In this document: one piece after another, positions 1 through 7,000 of the stretch
Numbering within the stretch: position 1 is the stretch's first letter
Layout of the letters: every line of letters starts with the position of its first letter
Origin: an uncultured Alphaproteobacteria bacterium
GTDB taxonomy: Bacteria > Pseudomonadota > Alphaproteobacteria > CAAHEQ01 > UBA3637
DNA length: 13,272 nt
Direction of reading: 5' to 3'
Assembly: GCA_947305835.1 (NCBI GenBank)
Contig: CAMZEQ010000008.1
Span: 1 to 13,272, forward strand
Notes under the pieces: generated by a model
What the model saw: the letters and a program-made list of their open reading frames with translations, nothing else
The model's database searches: none
Told to the model about the DNA's origin: nothing
Position numbers and translations under genes: made by a program

Positions 1-1122
1 GGATGTACATCCTGTACATATACAAGTTATGTTTCTTCAAATCCTGAAGAGTGTGCGAAGTGTGGGGATTCGCGTATGATGATTGATGATTATTGTGTAT
101 TGAAAAAAGATTGCGGTGAAAACGGTTTTTTGACACGTGAAGGTAAATGTTATTCATGTTCGGATACAAGCTCATCTGTGACCACTGTTGAACAATGTGC
201 TAAATGTGGTAATGTGCGCAGGATGGAACGATACAGTAATGGAGGGGGCGTAATTTATATTTGTAATCTGAATAATTGTGGTGAAAATAGTTTCTTGGAT
301 GAATATGGGGGATGCCATTCTTGTTCAACAACACAAACCGTTTACACGACGGTTGAAGAATGTGCCAAGTGTGATGAGACAGAGACACCTCGAGTGATGA
401 TTGGTCTTGCATGTCGTTTGAAAAAGGATTGTGGTGAAGGTAAATTTCAAGGTGAACGTGGATCGTGTTATTTGTGTTCAAGTGCAAATTCAATAACATC
501 AAATCCTGAAGAATGCGCAAAGTGTGGGGATTTGCGTATGATGATTGATAGTTCATGTGTGTTGAAAAAAGATTGTGATGAAAACAGTTTTTTGGGACAA
601 GATGATCAATGCCATCCTTGTGAGTCGGATGCCCCATATATTACCAGTGAGACACAGTGTGACCGATGTGGTGGTAATCGTAAAATGATAAAAAAATATT
701 GTGTTTTGGATAGAAAGTGCCCGGAAAACAGTTTCTTGGCTGCGGATGGCCAATGTTATCCGTGTTCCGCTACGATTTCATACGAAACTACAGATGAAGA
801 ATACGCAAAGTGTGGAACAATGCGAAGCATGACAAATACAAATTTCACTACCGAATGCGCTTTAAATAAAGGCTGTTCGGAAAATGAATTCCGGGGATTG
901 GACTTGTGTTATCCTTGTGATCTGCTCAGTGATGGTCCCTATGTCACAATTGAAAACAGTAAGCAATGTGACGGTACGGAAAGCCCCCGCTTTTTAAGTA
1001 CTCATCTCAGTTCATTTTCTTGCTTTACGGGTAGTATTATTCGTTCTACACCCGAAGAATGTGCCAGATGTGGTGAATTGCGCCGATATGATACCTCTTT
1101 GGGGGCTTGCATCAGGAAGTGA
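1..1122 (+). CDS. Cysteine-rich tandem-repeat protein (5' partial, C-terminal part)
   Basis: The frame is open from base 1 and the repeat pattern is already running there, so the gene begins upstream; the ATG at 76 lies inside a repeat and is not a credible start. About 373 residues are visible, ending in TGA. They form repeats of 48-55 residues beginning near bases 112, 277, 430, 574, 718 and 874, with partial units at both ends. A unit reads roughly C-x-E-N-x-F, then about six residues, C-x-x-C, a Thr/Ser-rich stretch, E-E-C-A-K-C-G, R-x-M, a single Cys and the next unit. That gives about six cysteines per unit, mostly as CxxC pairs. Such spacing suggests a disulfide-stabilised or metal-binding extracellular protein; I infer an exported or surface location, but any signal peptide lies outside the window. 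I recognise no named family. Unit 6 is degenerate and lacks the second CxxC. The gene converges on recN. Confidence 0.85.
   Translation, partial: GCTSCTYTSYVSSNPEECAKCGDSRMMIDDYCVLKKDCGENGFLTREGKCYSCSDTSSSVTTVEQCAKCGNVRRMERYSNGGGVIYICNLNNCGENSFLDEYGGCHSCSTTQTVYTTVEECAKCDETETPRVMIGLACRLKKDCGEGKFQGERGSCYLCSSANSITSNPEECAKCGDLRMMIDSSCVLKKDCDENSFLGQDDQCHPCESDAPYITSETQCDRCGGNRKMIKKYCVLDRKCPENSFLAADGQCYPCSATISYETTDEEYAKCGTMRSMTNTNFTTECALNKGCSENEFRGLDLCYPCDLLSDGPYVTIENSKQCDGTESPRFLSTHLSSFSCFTGSIIRSTPEECARCGELRRYDTSLGACIRK
37..132 (+). repeat. Intragenic repeat patch, copy A
   Basis: These 96 bases match 499-594 in the same gene at 84 of 96 positions by manual count, in register and 462 bases (154 codons) apart. 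The patch covers the end of one cysteine-rich unit and the start of the next. Flanking parts of the units are clearly less similar. Confidence 0.85.
499..594 (+). repeat. Intragenic repeat patch, copy B
   Basis: This is the partner of 37-132 (84/96 identical, no gaps). The 462-base offset equals exactly three repeat units (55+51+48 codons). Identity is high only in this patch, which suggests local gene conversion or a strongly conserved segment rather than a fresh three-unit duplication. Confidence 0.85.
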
Positions 1123-1169
1123 AATCTCCCTTTTTCATCGGGGATATGGCAAGAAAATATTGCAGCTGA

Positions 1170-2828
1170 TTAATTTTTTAATAATTCTTTGGCCAATTCG
1201 CGGGATTTGTCTGTGATTTTTGCACCGGATACCAATCGGGCAATTTCTTCTAATCGGCCGATCCTGTCTAATGTTTGGACGGATGTGACGGTCGCATTTT
1301 TCGTGTCAGTTTTTTGAACCAGATAGTGGTGTTTTCCTAAACCTGCCACCTGTGGTGAATGCGTTATGACTAAAGTTTGATGCATTTCAGCCAAACGGGC
1401 CAGTCTTTCCCCGACAGCAGCGGCTGTGGCCCCCGAAATACCGGTATCTATTTCATCAAAAATTAAGGTGGTGTCATTTTTGTCGGCCAAATTGACTTTG
1501 AGGGCCAGCATAAAACGTGCGAGTTCCCCGCCTGAGGCACATTTGTGAATGGGGGTAAGCATCCCTCCCTTATTGGTGGTGACCATAAAGGTAATTTGAT
1601 TCATACCGTTCGGACCGGCCAGAGATTCGTCTGTATCTTGTATATTCACTTGGAATGTTGCTTTTTCCAGTTTTAAATCCGGCAATTCTCTCATGACGGC
1701 CTTGGCCAATTTTTCGCCGGTACAGTGCCGTTCTTGGGATAGTTTCCTTGCCTCTGTCAGGTAATCTAAACGTGCTTGTTCGGCCAATTTTTTAAATCGA
1801 ATCAATTCATCTTCACCATTCGTCAGCATTTTTAAATCATGGGCCAGTTTATCCCTTAATTCGGGTAAATGGGCAATTTCAACATGATGTTTGCGTGCTA
1901 AATCACGCAGTTGGAAAAGCCTTTCATCAATAGCGGGTAATTCTGAAGTATCCCCCAAATCGTTCAGCTTATGTTCCAATGTATCCGATAAATCAGTCAG
2001 CAAATTTTGTGCATCGGCCAACTGATTTATTTCATTTTCAAAACTGCCATTTGTAATTTTGTCAGCGTTCATCAGTTGGCTGTCTGTCTTACTGATAAGG
2101 CGCAAAACACCTTGCTCTTCATCACCCAGTAATTCACAAGCATTTTTCACATTTTCAATTATGCGTTCGGCATTCAACAACTCTGTACGCCGAATCGTCA
2201 ATTTTTCTTCTTCGTCCGGCTTGGGATTCAAATCAGTCAGTTCATCCAAACTTTCGCGCATAAAATCTTCATCCGATTTTTGTTGAGCCAGTTGAGATTC
2301 AAAATTTTGTACGGCCTCTTTTTTTTCTTGCCAGTCATGCCATTTTTTTTGGACGGATTGAACGGTTTTTCCCAAATTCCCGTAATTATCCAAAGTTGTT
2401 CCGTGGGTGGCGGGATTCAACAGGCTGTGTGTTGCGAATTGGCCGTGAATTTCCACCAAAGTTTCCCCCAGTGTTTTGAGTAAACCGACACTGACAGGTT
2501 GGTCGCAAACAAAACATTTGGATTTGCCGTCTTTGGTAAGGGCTCGTCGAATAATCAATTCGTCTTCATGTGCCAGACCCTGTTCATCCAATATTTTAAA
2601 GGCCGAATGTTTTTGGGGTAATGTGAAACTCGCGCTGACAACGGCTTGTTCGGTATTGGGGGCCACATATCTTGTTTCGGCTCTTTCGCCTAAAATAAGG
2701 GATAACGCATCCAATAAAATGGATTTTCCGGCGCCTGTTTCACCTGTAAAAACACTGAAACCTTTGTTAAAATTTAAAGATAATTGATCAATCAAAACAA
2801 AATGCTGAATGTTTAAATGTGTCAGCAT
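1170..2828 (-). CDS. recN: DNA repair protein RecN
   Basis: RecN is an SMC-like ATPase that acts early in recombinational repair of double-strand breaks, in the cytoplasm on DNA. The 552-residue product has the full family layout and length. The N-terminal half of the ATPase carries Walker A (GETGAGKS, residues 29-36). A long coiled-coil region (about 155-385) follows. The C-terminal half carries the ABC signature SGGELAR (432-438), Walker B LIFDE (455-459) followed by the D-loop region IDTGISG, and an H-loop ITHSPQVA (H490). The ATG at 2828 is preceded by an AAAGGA Shine-Dalgarno (about 2835-2840) six bases away, and this site touches the bamD stop codon. Only 10 bases separate bamD from recN, so they should be co-transcribed and probably translationally coupled. 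The bamD-recN pairing is familiar from alphaproteobacteria, where lpxC and ligA often flank it; neither is visible here. The identification is secure. Confidence 0.97.
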   Translation of the reverse strand: MLTHLNIQHFVLIDQLSLNFNKGFSVFTGETGAGKSILLDALSLILGERAETRYVAPNTEQAVVSASFTLPQKHSAFKILDEQGLAHEDELIIRRALTKDGKSKCFVCDQPVSVGLLKTLGETLVEIHGQFATHSLLNPATHGTTLDNYGNLGKTVQSVQKKWHDWQEKKEAVQNFESQLAQQKSDEDFMRESLDELTDLNPKPDEEEKLTIRRTELLNAERIIENVKNACELLGDEEQGVLRLISKTDSQLMNADKITNGSFENEINQLADAQNLLTDLSDTLEHKLNDLGDTSELPAIDERLFQLRDLARKHHVEIAHLPELRDKLAHDLKMLTNGEDELIRFKKLAEQARLDYLTEARKLSQERHCTGEKLAKAVMRELPDLKLEKATFQVNIQDTDESLAGPNGMNQITFMVTTNKGGMLTPIHKCASGGELARFMLALKVNLADKNDTTLIFDEIDTGISGATAAAVGERLARLAEMHQTLVITHSPQVAGLGKHHYLVQKTDTKNATVTSVQTLDRIGRLEEIARLVSGAKITDKSRELAKELLKN

Positions 2829-2838
2829 ATCCTATCCT

Positions 2839-3558
2839 TTAAATATCATCAGCACGTTTATTCCAAACAGAATCAGGAAACTTTTTTCGCAAGGCATTAC
2901 GGACCTGTCCCATTTGTTTTGTCATACCTAAAGCCTTATAGCAAACAGCCAAACGGTAATAAGCTTCAGGAATTTGATTTGATGCGGGCCAATCTTTAAT
3001 GGCGGCCTGGAATCGATTCATGGCGGCAATGTAATCTTCATTTTTTTGATAATACCGTCCTACGGCCAATTCTTTTGCGGCCAAATGATTTTGAATGGCG
3101 ACCAATTTTTCTTTCGCATCATTTGCATAGATGCTTTTGGGAAAGCGAGCCAATAATTCTTTAAAGGACGAATCTGCCTTGGCGCTCATTTCCTGTTCCC
3201 TCATCGGATCTGACATTTGTTCAAAATAGCTCAGGCTTCTCAGATAAAGAGCATAAGGGACATTTCGATTGCCCGGGTGTAATTGCAAAAAACGGTCCAG
3301 GGTCAGTAAGGCATCCGTGTATTCATTTTGTAAGTATTGGCTGTAAGCTGCCATAATCTGTGCCCGTTCCGACCAACGGGAATAGGGGAACTGTTGCTCT
3401 ATTTGATCAAATTTTTGGGAAGCCTTCTCATAATCTTTTTCTTTGAAATCCCTATATGCCAGCAAGTATAATCCTTCCGGTGTGTCTGTCGAAATTTCTT
3501 TTTCTTTACCGGCACATCCGACCAAAAGTATCAAGCAAATCAGTAAAAGTTTTTTCAT
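2839..3558 (-). CDS. bamD: Outer membrane assembly lipoprotein BamD (ComL/YfiO family)
   Basis: BamD is the essential lipoprotein of the BAM complex, which folds beta-barrel proteins into the outer membrane; it sits on the periplasmic face of that membrane. The 239-residue product starts with a lipoprotein signal peptide: a charged MKK, a hydrophobic stretch and the lipobox LVGC with the lipidated Cys at 15. TPR-like helical repeats follow at about 27-60, 64-97, 101-140, 160-190 and 197-228. PEGLYLLAYRDF and the FPYSRWSERAQIMAAYSQY region are typical of the family. The length is normal. A Shine-Dalgarno-like AAAGGG lies just upstream of the ATG, and a promoter-like pair lies at 3579-3607. The gene shares an operon with recN. 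The lptG gene ends 94 bases upstream on the same strand, so readthrough from it is also possible. Confidence 0.95.
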   Translation of the reverse strand: MKKLLLICLILLVGCAGKEKEISTDTPEGLYLLAYRDFKEKDYEKASQKFDQIEQQFPYSRWSERAQIMAAYSQYLQNEYTDALLTLDRFLQLHPGNRNVPYALYLRSLSYFEQMSDPMREQEMSAKADSSFKELLARFPKSIYANDAKEKLVAIQNHLAAKELAVGRYYQKNEDYIAAMNRFQAAIKDWPASNQIPEAYYRLAVCYKALGMTKQMGQVRNALRKKFPDSVWNKRADDI

Positions 3559-3578
3559 GTTTTCCCTTTTTTAAAGAA

Positions 3579-3607
3579 AGTTTAACAACAAATCCGAAAA
3601 ATTTCAA
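3579..3607 (-). promoter_or_regulatory. Predicted sigma70-type promoter of bamD-recN
   Basis: Read on the minus strand, a -35-like TTGAAA (3602-3607, 5/6 consensus) and a -10-like TAAACT (3579-3584, 4/6) are separated by exactly 17 bases. The start of transcription would fall near 3572. That leaves a leader of about 14 bases, just enough to hold the Shine-Dalgarno of bamD. Confidence 0.5.
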
Positions 3608-3652
3608 GTTTTTTCCGATAACATAATTGATTTTTATTGTTATTTGATCAAA

Positions 3653-4753
3653 CTAACCGTCTTCCAAGGATAGTAATGCAGAAATACATAAAGGGATACA
3701 AATTAATGCCGGACCCCATGCGGCCAAAAATAAAGGCAGGCTTTCATTTTGACCCAATACATTCGTAATGCGCGAAAAAAAGTAAAGCAAAAATCCGCAG
3801 CCGATTGCCAGCAAAACACGCAAAAAAGTTCCGCCTTGACGATTGGACGGTGGAAATGTGAATAACGCCGATACCAAAAACATGGCAACCAAAAACAACG
3901 GGAAAGCGGTTAATTCGAAAAAGTATACTTCATGGGCTCGGGCGGAAAAACCGGCCTCTTTTAAAAAACGAATAAATTTCGGGAAGCGCCAAAAAGACAT
4001 TGTTTGGGGGGCATCGAATTTTTCCAATAACCGGTCTATATTTAAACTGGTATCAAAAGTCAGATGTGAGACCGGTTGTAAATTTTCATTCATCGGATCA
4101 ACGACGAAAGCATTTTGCATATGAATTTGTCCGTTTTCCAAAACGGCATCAGAGCTTTCGATTTGGCGTTCGGATAACCCGTTGGTATTCAATTCAAATA
4201 ACGAAACATCTTCTAATGTAATTTTTGAACCTTCTTGTCGGACTCGAGATGCACGTAAGACCATTGTACCGTTTTCTTGGTTATCCCGCCACCAAAAGCC
4301 GCTTTCTGACCATACAAAAGGAGTGGCCCCGGACAGGTGCAAGCGTTCTTCCAATCTTTCATAACGATGGGCTGTTCGGGAAGCAATCGGACTGAAAATA
4401 AAAATATCAACCAAGCCCAAAACAAAAATTAATCCGCATAGCGGTAATAAAATATTCCAAACAGAAACACCGACAGCCCGCATGACTATTAATTCGGACG
4501 ATTTATTTAAACGCAAAAAGAAAATCATACCTGTAATCAAAATGACAAACGGCAAGATAATATGAATCATCATAGGGGATTTCAGTAATGCCAAAGTAAT
4601 AATATCAATAAAGGCAACATTTTCTTGTTTGGCAGCCATACGTAACAATTCAACCATATCAAATAACATAATAACAGCTGTCAGGCAGAACAAAACAGCC
4701 AAAAATGTTCCCACCAATTGTTTAAAGGTATAGTGTGTCAAAATATTTTTCAT
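3653..4753 (-). CDS. lptG: LPS export ABC transporter permease LptG (YjgP/YjgQ family)
   Basis: LptG pairs with LptF and two LptB ATPases to pull lipopolysaccharide out of the inner membrane and pass it to LptC/LptA. The 366-residue product has the family topology. Three N-terminal membrane segments (about 12-31, 62-81, 98-118) are followed by a periplasmic beta-jellyroll-like domain (about 125-270) and three more segments (about 277-300, 311-328, 339-361). Diagnostic stretches are FDMVELLRMA (31-40), the coupling-helix region SSELIVMRAVGVSVW (85-99), FWRFPKFIRFLKEAGFSA and the final SLEDG. These favour LptG over LptF. lptF is not in the window, although lptF and lptG are often adjacent. No Shine-Dalgarno precedes the ATG at 4753, and a TATAAT box lies only nine bases upstream, so the transcript may be (nearly) leaderless. 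Starting here fits the expected N-terminus of the family. Confidence 0.92.
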   Translation of the reverse strand: MKNILTHYTFKQLVGTFLAVLFCLTAVIMLFDMVELLRMAAKQENVAFIDIITLALLKSPMMIHIILPFVILITGMIFFLRLNKSSELIVMRAVGVSVWNILLPLCGLIFVLGLVDIFIFSPIASRTAHRYERLEERLHLSGATPFVWSESGFWWRDNQENGTMVLRASRVRQEGSKITLEDVSLFELNTNGLSERQIESSDAVLENGQIHMQNAFVVDPMNENLQPVSHLTFDTSLNIDRLLEKFDAPQTMSFWRFPKFIRFLKEAGFSARAHEVYFFELTAFPLFLVAMFLVSALFTFPPSNRQGGTFLRVLLAIGCGFLLYFFSRITNVLGQNESLPLFLAAWGPALICIPLCISALLSLEDG

Positions 4754-4762
4754 GATGATCGA

Positions 4763-4791
4763 ATTATAAATCAGTTTTTAAAAAACTTCAA
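4763..4791 (-). promoter_or_regulatory. Predicted promoter of lptG
   Basis: On the minus strand a perfect -10 TATAAT (4763-4768) is preceded by TTGAAG (4786-4791, 4/6) with a 17-base spacer. Transcription would start near 4756, about two bases before the lptG ATG, which implies an essentially leaderless mRNA. Confidence 0.5.
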
Positions 4792-4795
4792 GAGG

Positions 4796-4808
4796 TTGAC
4801 AGTGTCAA
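4796..4808. promoter_or_regulatory. 13-base palindrome (possible operator) between divergent promoters
   Basis: TTGACA-G-TGTCAA is a perfect inverted repeat with a one-base centre. It lies between the promoter elements of lptG and of the gene at 4863. A further TTGACA half-site begins 17 bases downstream at 4813 and serves as the -35 box of the rightward promoter. The position would suit a regulator acting on either or both genes. The binding protein is unknown, and the resemblance to -35 boxes could be coincidental. Confidence 0.4.
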
Positions 4809-4812
4809 AATA

Positions 4813-4841
4813 TTGACAAAAAACGAATTGTATGCTATAAT
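4813..4841 (+). promoter_or_regulatory. Consensus-perfect sigma70-type promoter of the 4863 gene
   Basis: TTGACA (4813-4818) and TATAAT (4836-4841) are both 6/6 matches with a 17-base spacer. TGC just before the -10 adds an extended -10 element. Transcription should start near 4848. This excludes an upstream TTG at 4851 as a start and leaves GGAG (4853-4856) as the ribosome binding site for the ATG at 4863. Confidence 0.85.
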
Positions 4842-4862
4842 CTAAGGGAATTGGAGAACCGG

Positions 4863-6947
4863 ATGGAAGATACGATCATTTCTGATTTTAATAATCAACA
4901 AATCATTATTCATCTTTTTAATGCACCACAAGAACGAAATATACCGCCGGAAAAGTTAATGGATGATGTTTACAATTACAAAAAATACCGACGCTGGTAT
5001 GCATCGGATTTGGACTATTTGAAACAAGATAATCCGACCATCCCCAAAGATGATTTGGAATGTTTGGCTGTGGAATTAACATTAAATGAAATTTTGGGAC
5101 CTTCGGGATATGAACAGGTTGTTCAATCAGTTGCATCTACTCAACCCAAACTATCCAAAACAGAAGCTCAGACGATGTATGTTTTGATGGCGTTATTGCA
5201 TAAAAAGCCCGAGTACTTGATGAGTTATATCTATGATAACGGAATTTTCCCCGGCCTTTTATTTAAAGATTCGAATACGTTAAACCCCGACAGTTTATCG
5301 GTATTAAATGAGACCTTAAAACAAAATCCGTGTTGGCCTGTTGAATTGGTTATGGCCTGTTTGAATAAAACGCAATTGTACCCCGATATCTTGACCGCAA
5401 AATTGGATAAATGGTTGGCCTATCATTTGAACAATGTTAATTTTAAAAGGCAGGCTAATAACAGCAGATTTACAGAAGATTTGGGCAGTTATTTAAGATA
5501 CGGTCCCAAAAATGAAAATGCAGTTTGTTGTCTGGTGTGTTCCAAAATGCAAAATTTACGTGAATCTGATCAGGCCTTGTTTTGGGAACAAATACTCAGT
5601 GAAAATACGGATGAACAGAAACGGTGTCAGGCCGTTCAGGCATTTTTGGAAAGTCCCCATTCCGAAGCATCAAACAAAGTTTTTATGGATCAGGTTCATA
5701 CCCATATTTGTCCGCAAGAATTCGATGAAATTTTGGGCCAAGCATCAGATGAAGTGAAAAAAAATTATTTCAGTCTGTTAAAAAATCAAAAACAGGATTT
5801 AACCCAAGTGAAAATTTGCAATCCCCAGACTAAAGAGCAAAATTTTTTGGTTTGGGATTTATATTCACGCGGTAAAATACTCAATACGGATGTGATCACT
5901 CTTATTCAAAACCATGCTTTGGAAAAAAGAGAAAATCCCGCCAAAAAATCATTTTTATTTCAAGACAAGAAATCATTTGATTGGGGCGTTTTTTCGGCGG
6001 GTTGTCAAAAAATGAAATCATCGCCAATTAGGGCATTGATGTGGATCAGTTCTTTTGAAAAATTACCTGAGTTTGCCTCTTCTTTGGCTTACGGTTGGGA
6101 ATCTTTGCCCGTGGAAATGAGACAAAATAAAAATATTCAATTATCATGTGATAATCGCTTTGATTTGTTTTATCAGCTGGCACGTCGCGGTAATACTTCC
6201 ATGCTTAATGAAATTATGAAGACAATGAAAGACGAATATCCCGAATTTATTCGACGACTGACACGCAAGCATAAAGACGGTGATACATGTTTACATCAGC
6301 TTTGCCGTCAAGGTAAAAAAGGTGTGTTAAAGTTGTTGGATCAGTTGTCAAAATCAGAACAACAGAGCTTGTTAGAGCAAAAAAACTTTTCGGGGCAAAG
6401 TGTTTCAGATGTTTGTTCGTCTGATTTCAGACGTTTTCTGGATCAAAGGAATTTTATTCGTCCCGTTTGTGAAGCATCCAAAGAAGAAAAGGTTGATAAA
6501 GTTTTAAGTCCTGAGCCGAGCCCTGAGGCATCTGTTCAAAGTAAGCCGGCAGCCAAAAAGTTGATTTGGCGCCCCCAATTTAAATCCACACGTTTTACAG
6601 ATGATTGTGAAAAATTTCAAAATCAACCCAATGTGCTTAAAGGGGCAAATCGAGAAATTGCCAAGTTACGCAGTATGTCTTGGACGGATTTGCAATTACG
6701 TATGGGACAAGATATCAAACGCAGCTTTAAAAGTCGCCTTTGTGCTGCCGATTTTTCTGCTGATGGGAACGCTTATCGTATGGGCTATATCTTGCAAGAC
6801 GGTGTTATCGGTGTTTTGTTTATCATGACGCACCAGCAATATAACACGGAACTTCAATGTAAAGGACCATTGGATACTGTCGCACAAAATGTGCGAAAAC
6901 AAATCAGTGCGCAAGCTGCCCAATACAAACAGGGTGGCCGGCATTAA
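4863..6947 (+). CDS. Large protein of unknown function with a degenerate ankyrin-like segment
   Basis: The product is 694 residues from the ATG at 4863, chosen because GGAG (4853-4856) sits six bases before it and the promoter allows nothing much further upstream. I recognise no family for the full length. Residues 1-430 look soluble and helix-rich, with a cysteine-dense patch NAVCCLVCSKM. At about 430-525 the pattern resembles ankyrin repeats: FDLFYQLARRGN, then DGDTCLHQLCRQGKKGVLKLLDQL, then NFSGQSVSDVCSSDFRRFL. A Pro/Ser/Glu/Lys linker (about 540-565) leads to a C-terminal domain of about 125 residues, beginning near NREIAKLRSMSW and containing a hydrophobic strand pair (GYILQDGVIGVLFIM). 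There is no signal peptide or membrane segment, so it is either cytosolic or exported by a route not visible here. Ankyrin proteins in host-associated alphaproteobacteria are often effector candidates, but here that is only inference. The gene stands alone between divergent lptG and the convergent exporter operon. Confidence 0.85.
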   Translation: MEDTIISDFNNQQIIIHLFNAPQERNIPPEKLMDDVYNYKKYRRWYASDLDYLKQDNPTIPKDDLECLAVELTLNEILGPSGYEQVVQSVASTQPKLSKTEAQTMYVLMALLHKKPEYLMSYIYDNGIFPGLLFKDSNTLNPDSLSVLNETLKQNPCWPVELVMACLNKTQLYPDILTAKLDKWLAYHLNNVNFKRQANNSRFTEDLGSYLRYGPKNENAVCCLVCSKMQNLRESDQALFWEQILSENTDEQKRCQAVQAFLESPHSEASNKVFMDQVHTHICPQEFDEILGQASDEVKKNYFSLLKNQKQDLTQVKICNPQTKEQNFLVWDLYSRGKILNTDVITLIQNHALEKRENPAKKSFLFQDKKSFDWGVFSAGCQKMKSSPIRALMWISSFEKLPEFASSLAYGWESLPVEMRQNKNIQLSCDNRFDLFYQLARRGNTSMLNEIMKTMKDEYPEFIRRLTRKHKDGDTCLHQLCRQGKKGVLKLLDQLSKSEQQSLLEQKNFSGQSVSDVCSSDFRRFLDQRNFIRPVCEASKEEKVDKVLSPEPSPEASVQSKPAAKKLIWRPQFKSTRFTDDCEKFQNQPNVLKGANREIAKLRSMSWTDLQLRMGQDIKRSFKSRLCAADFSADGNAYRMGYILQDGVIGVLFIMTHQQYNTELQCKGPLDTVAQNVRKQISAQAAQYKQGGRH

Positions 6948-6953
6948 ATTTTA

Positions 6954-6984
6954 ATTTTGGATTTAAAGCGTTAAATTTCAAAAT
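6954..6984. terminator. AT-rich hairpin between convergent genes, possible bidirectional terminator
   Basis: TTTTG-G-ATTTAA and TTAAAT-TT-CAAAA pair around an AGCG loop (6967-6970), with a small internal bulge at 6960 versus 6977-6978. It lies in the 53-base gap between two convergent genes, where a bidirectional terminator would be expected. The stem has few G-C pairs and no clean T-tract follows on either side, so this is a weak call. Confidence 0.35.
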
Positions 6985-7000
6985 CATCCGATAAATTTTC

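Noticed and set aside
76..78. ATG as start of the cysteine-rich gene
   Set aside because: The same frame and the same repeat pattern continue upstream to base 1, so the gene starts outside the window.
200..637. 145-codon open frame on the minus strand, His/Asn-rich
   Set aside because: It lies antisense to the cysteine-rich repeats. Its composition is a by-product of the repeated codons on the other strand, and it has no ribosome binding site.
1124..1145. ATCTCC/GGGGAT stem after the cysteine-rich gene as a terminator
   Set aside because: It has only six pairs including a G-U, a 10-base loop and no T-tract on the 3' side.
3594..3617. Hairpin with AAAAA/TTTTT arms as a terminator of lptG
   Set aside because: The stem is almost all A-T with a mismatch, no T-tract follows on the minus strand, and it overlaps the bamD -35 box.
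4851..4853. TTG start for the 694-residue protein
   Set aside because: It lies about three bases after the predicted transcription start. The ATG at 4863 has GGAG six bases upstream.
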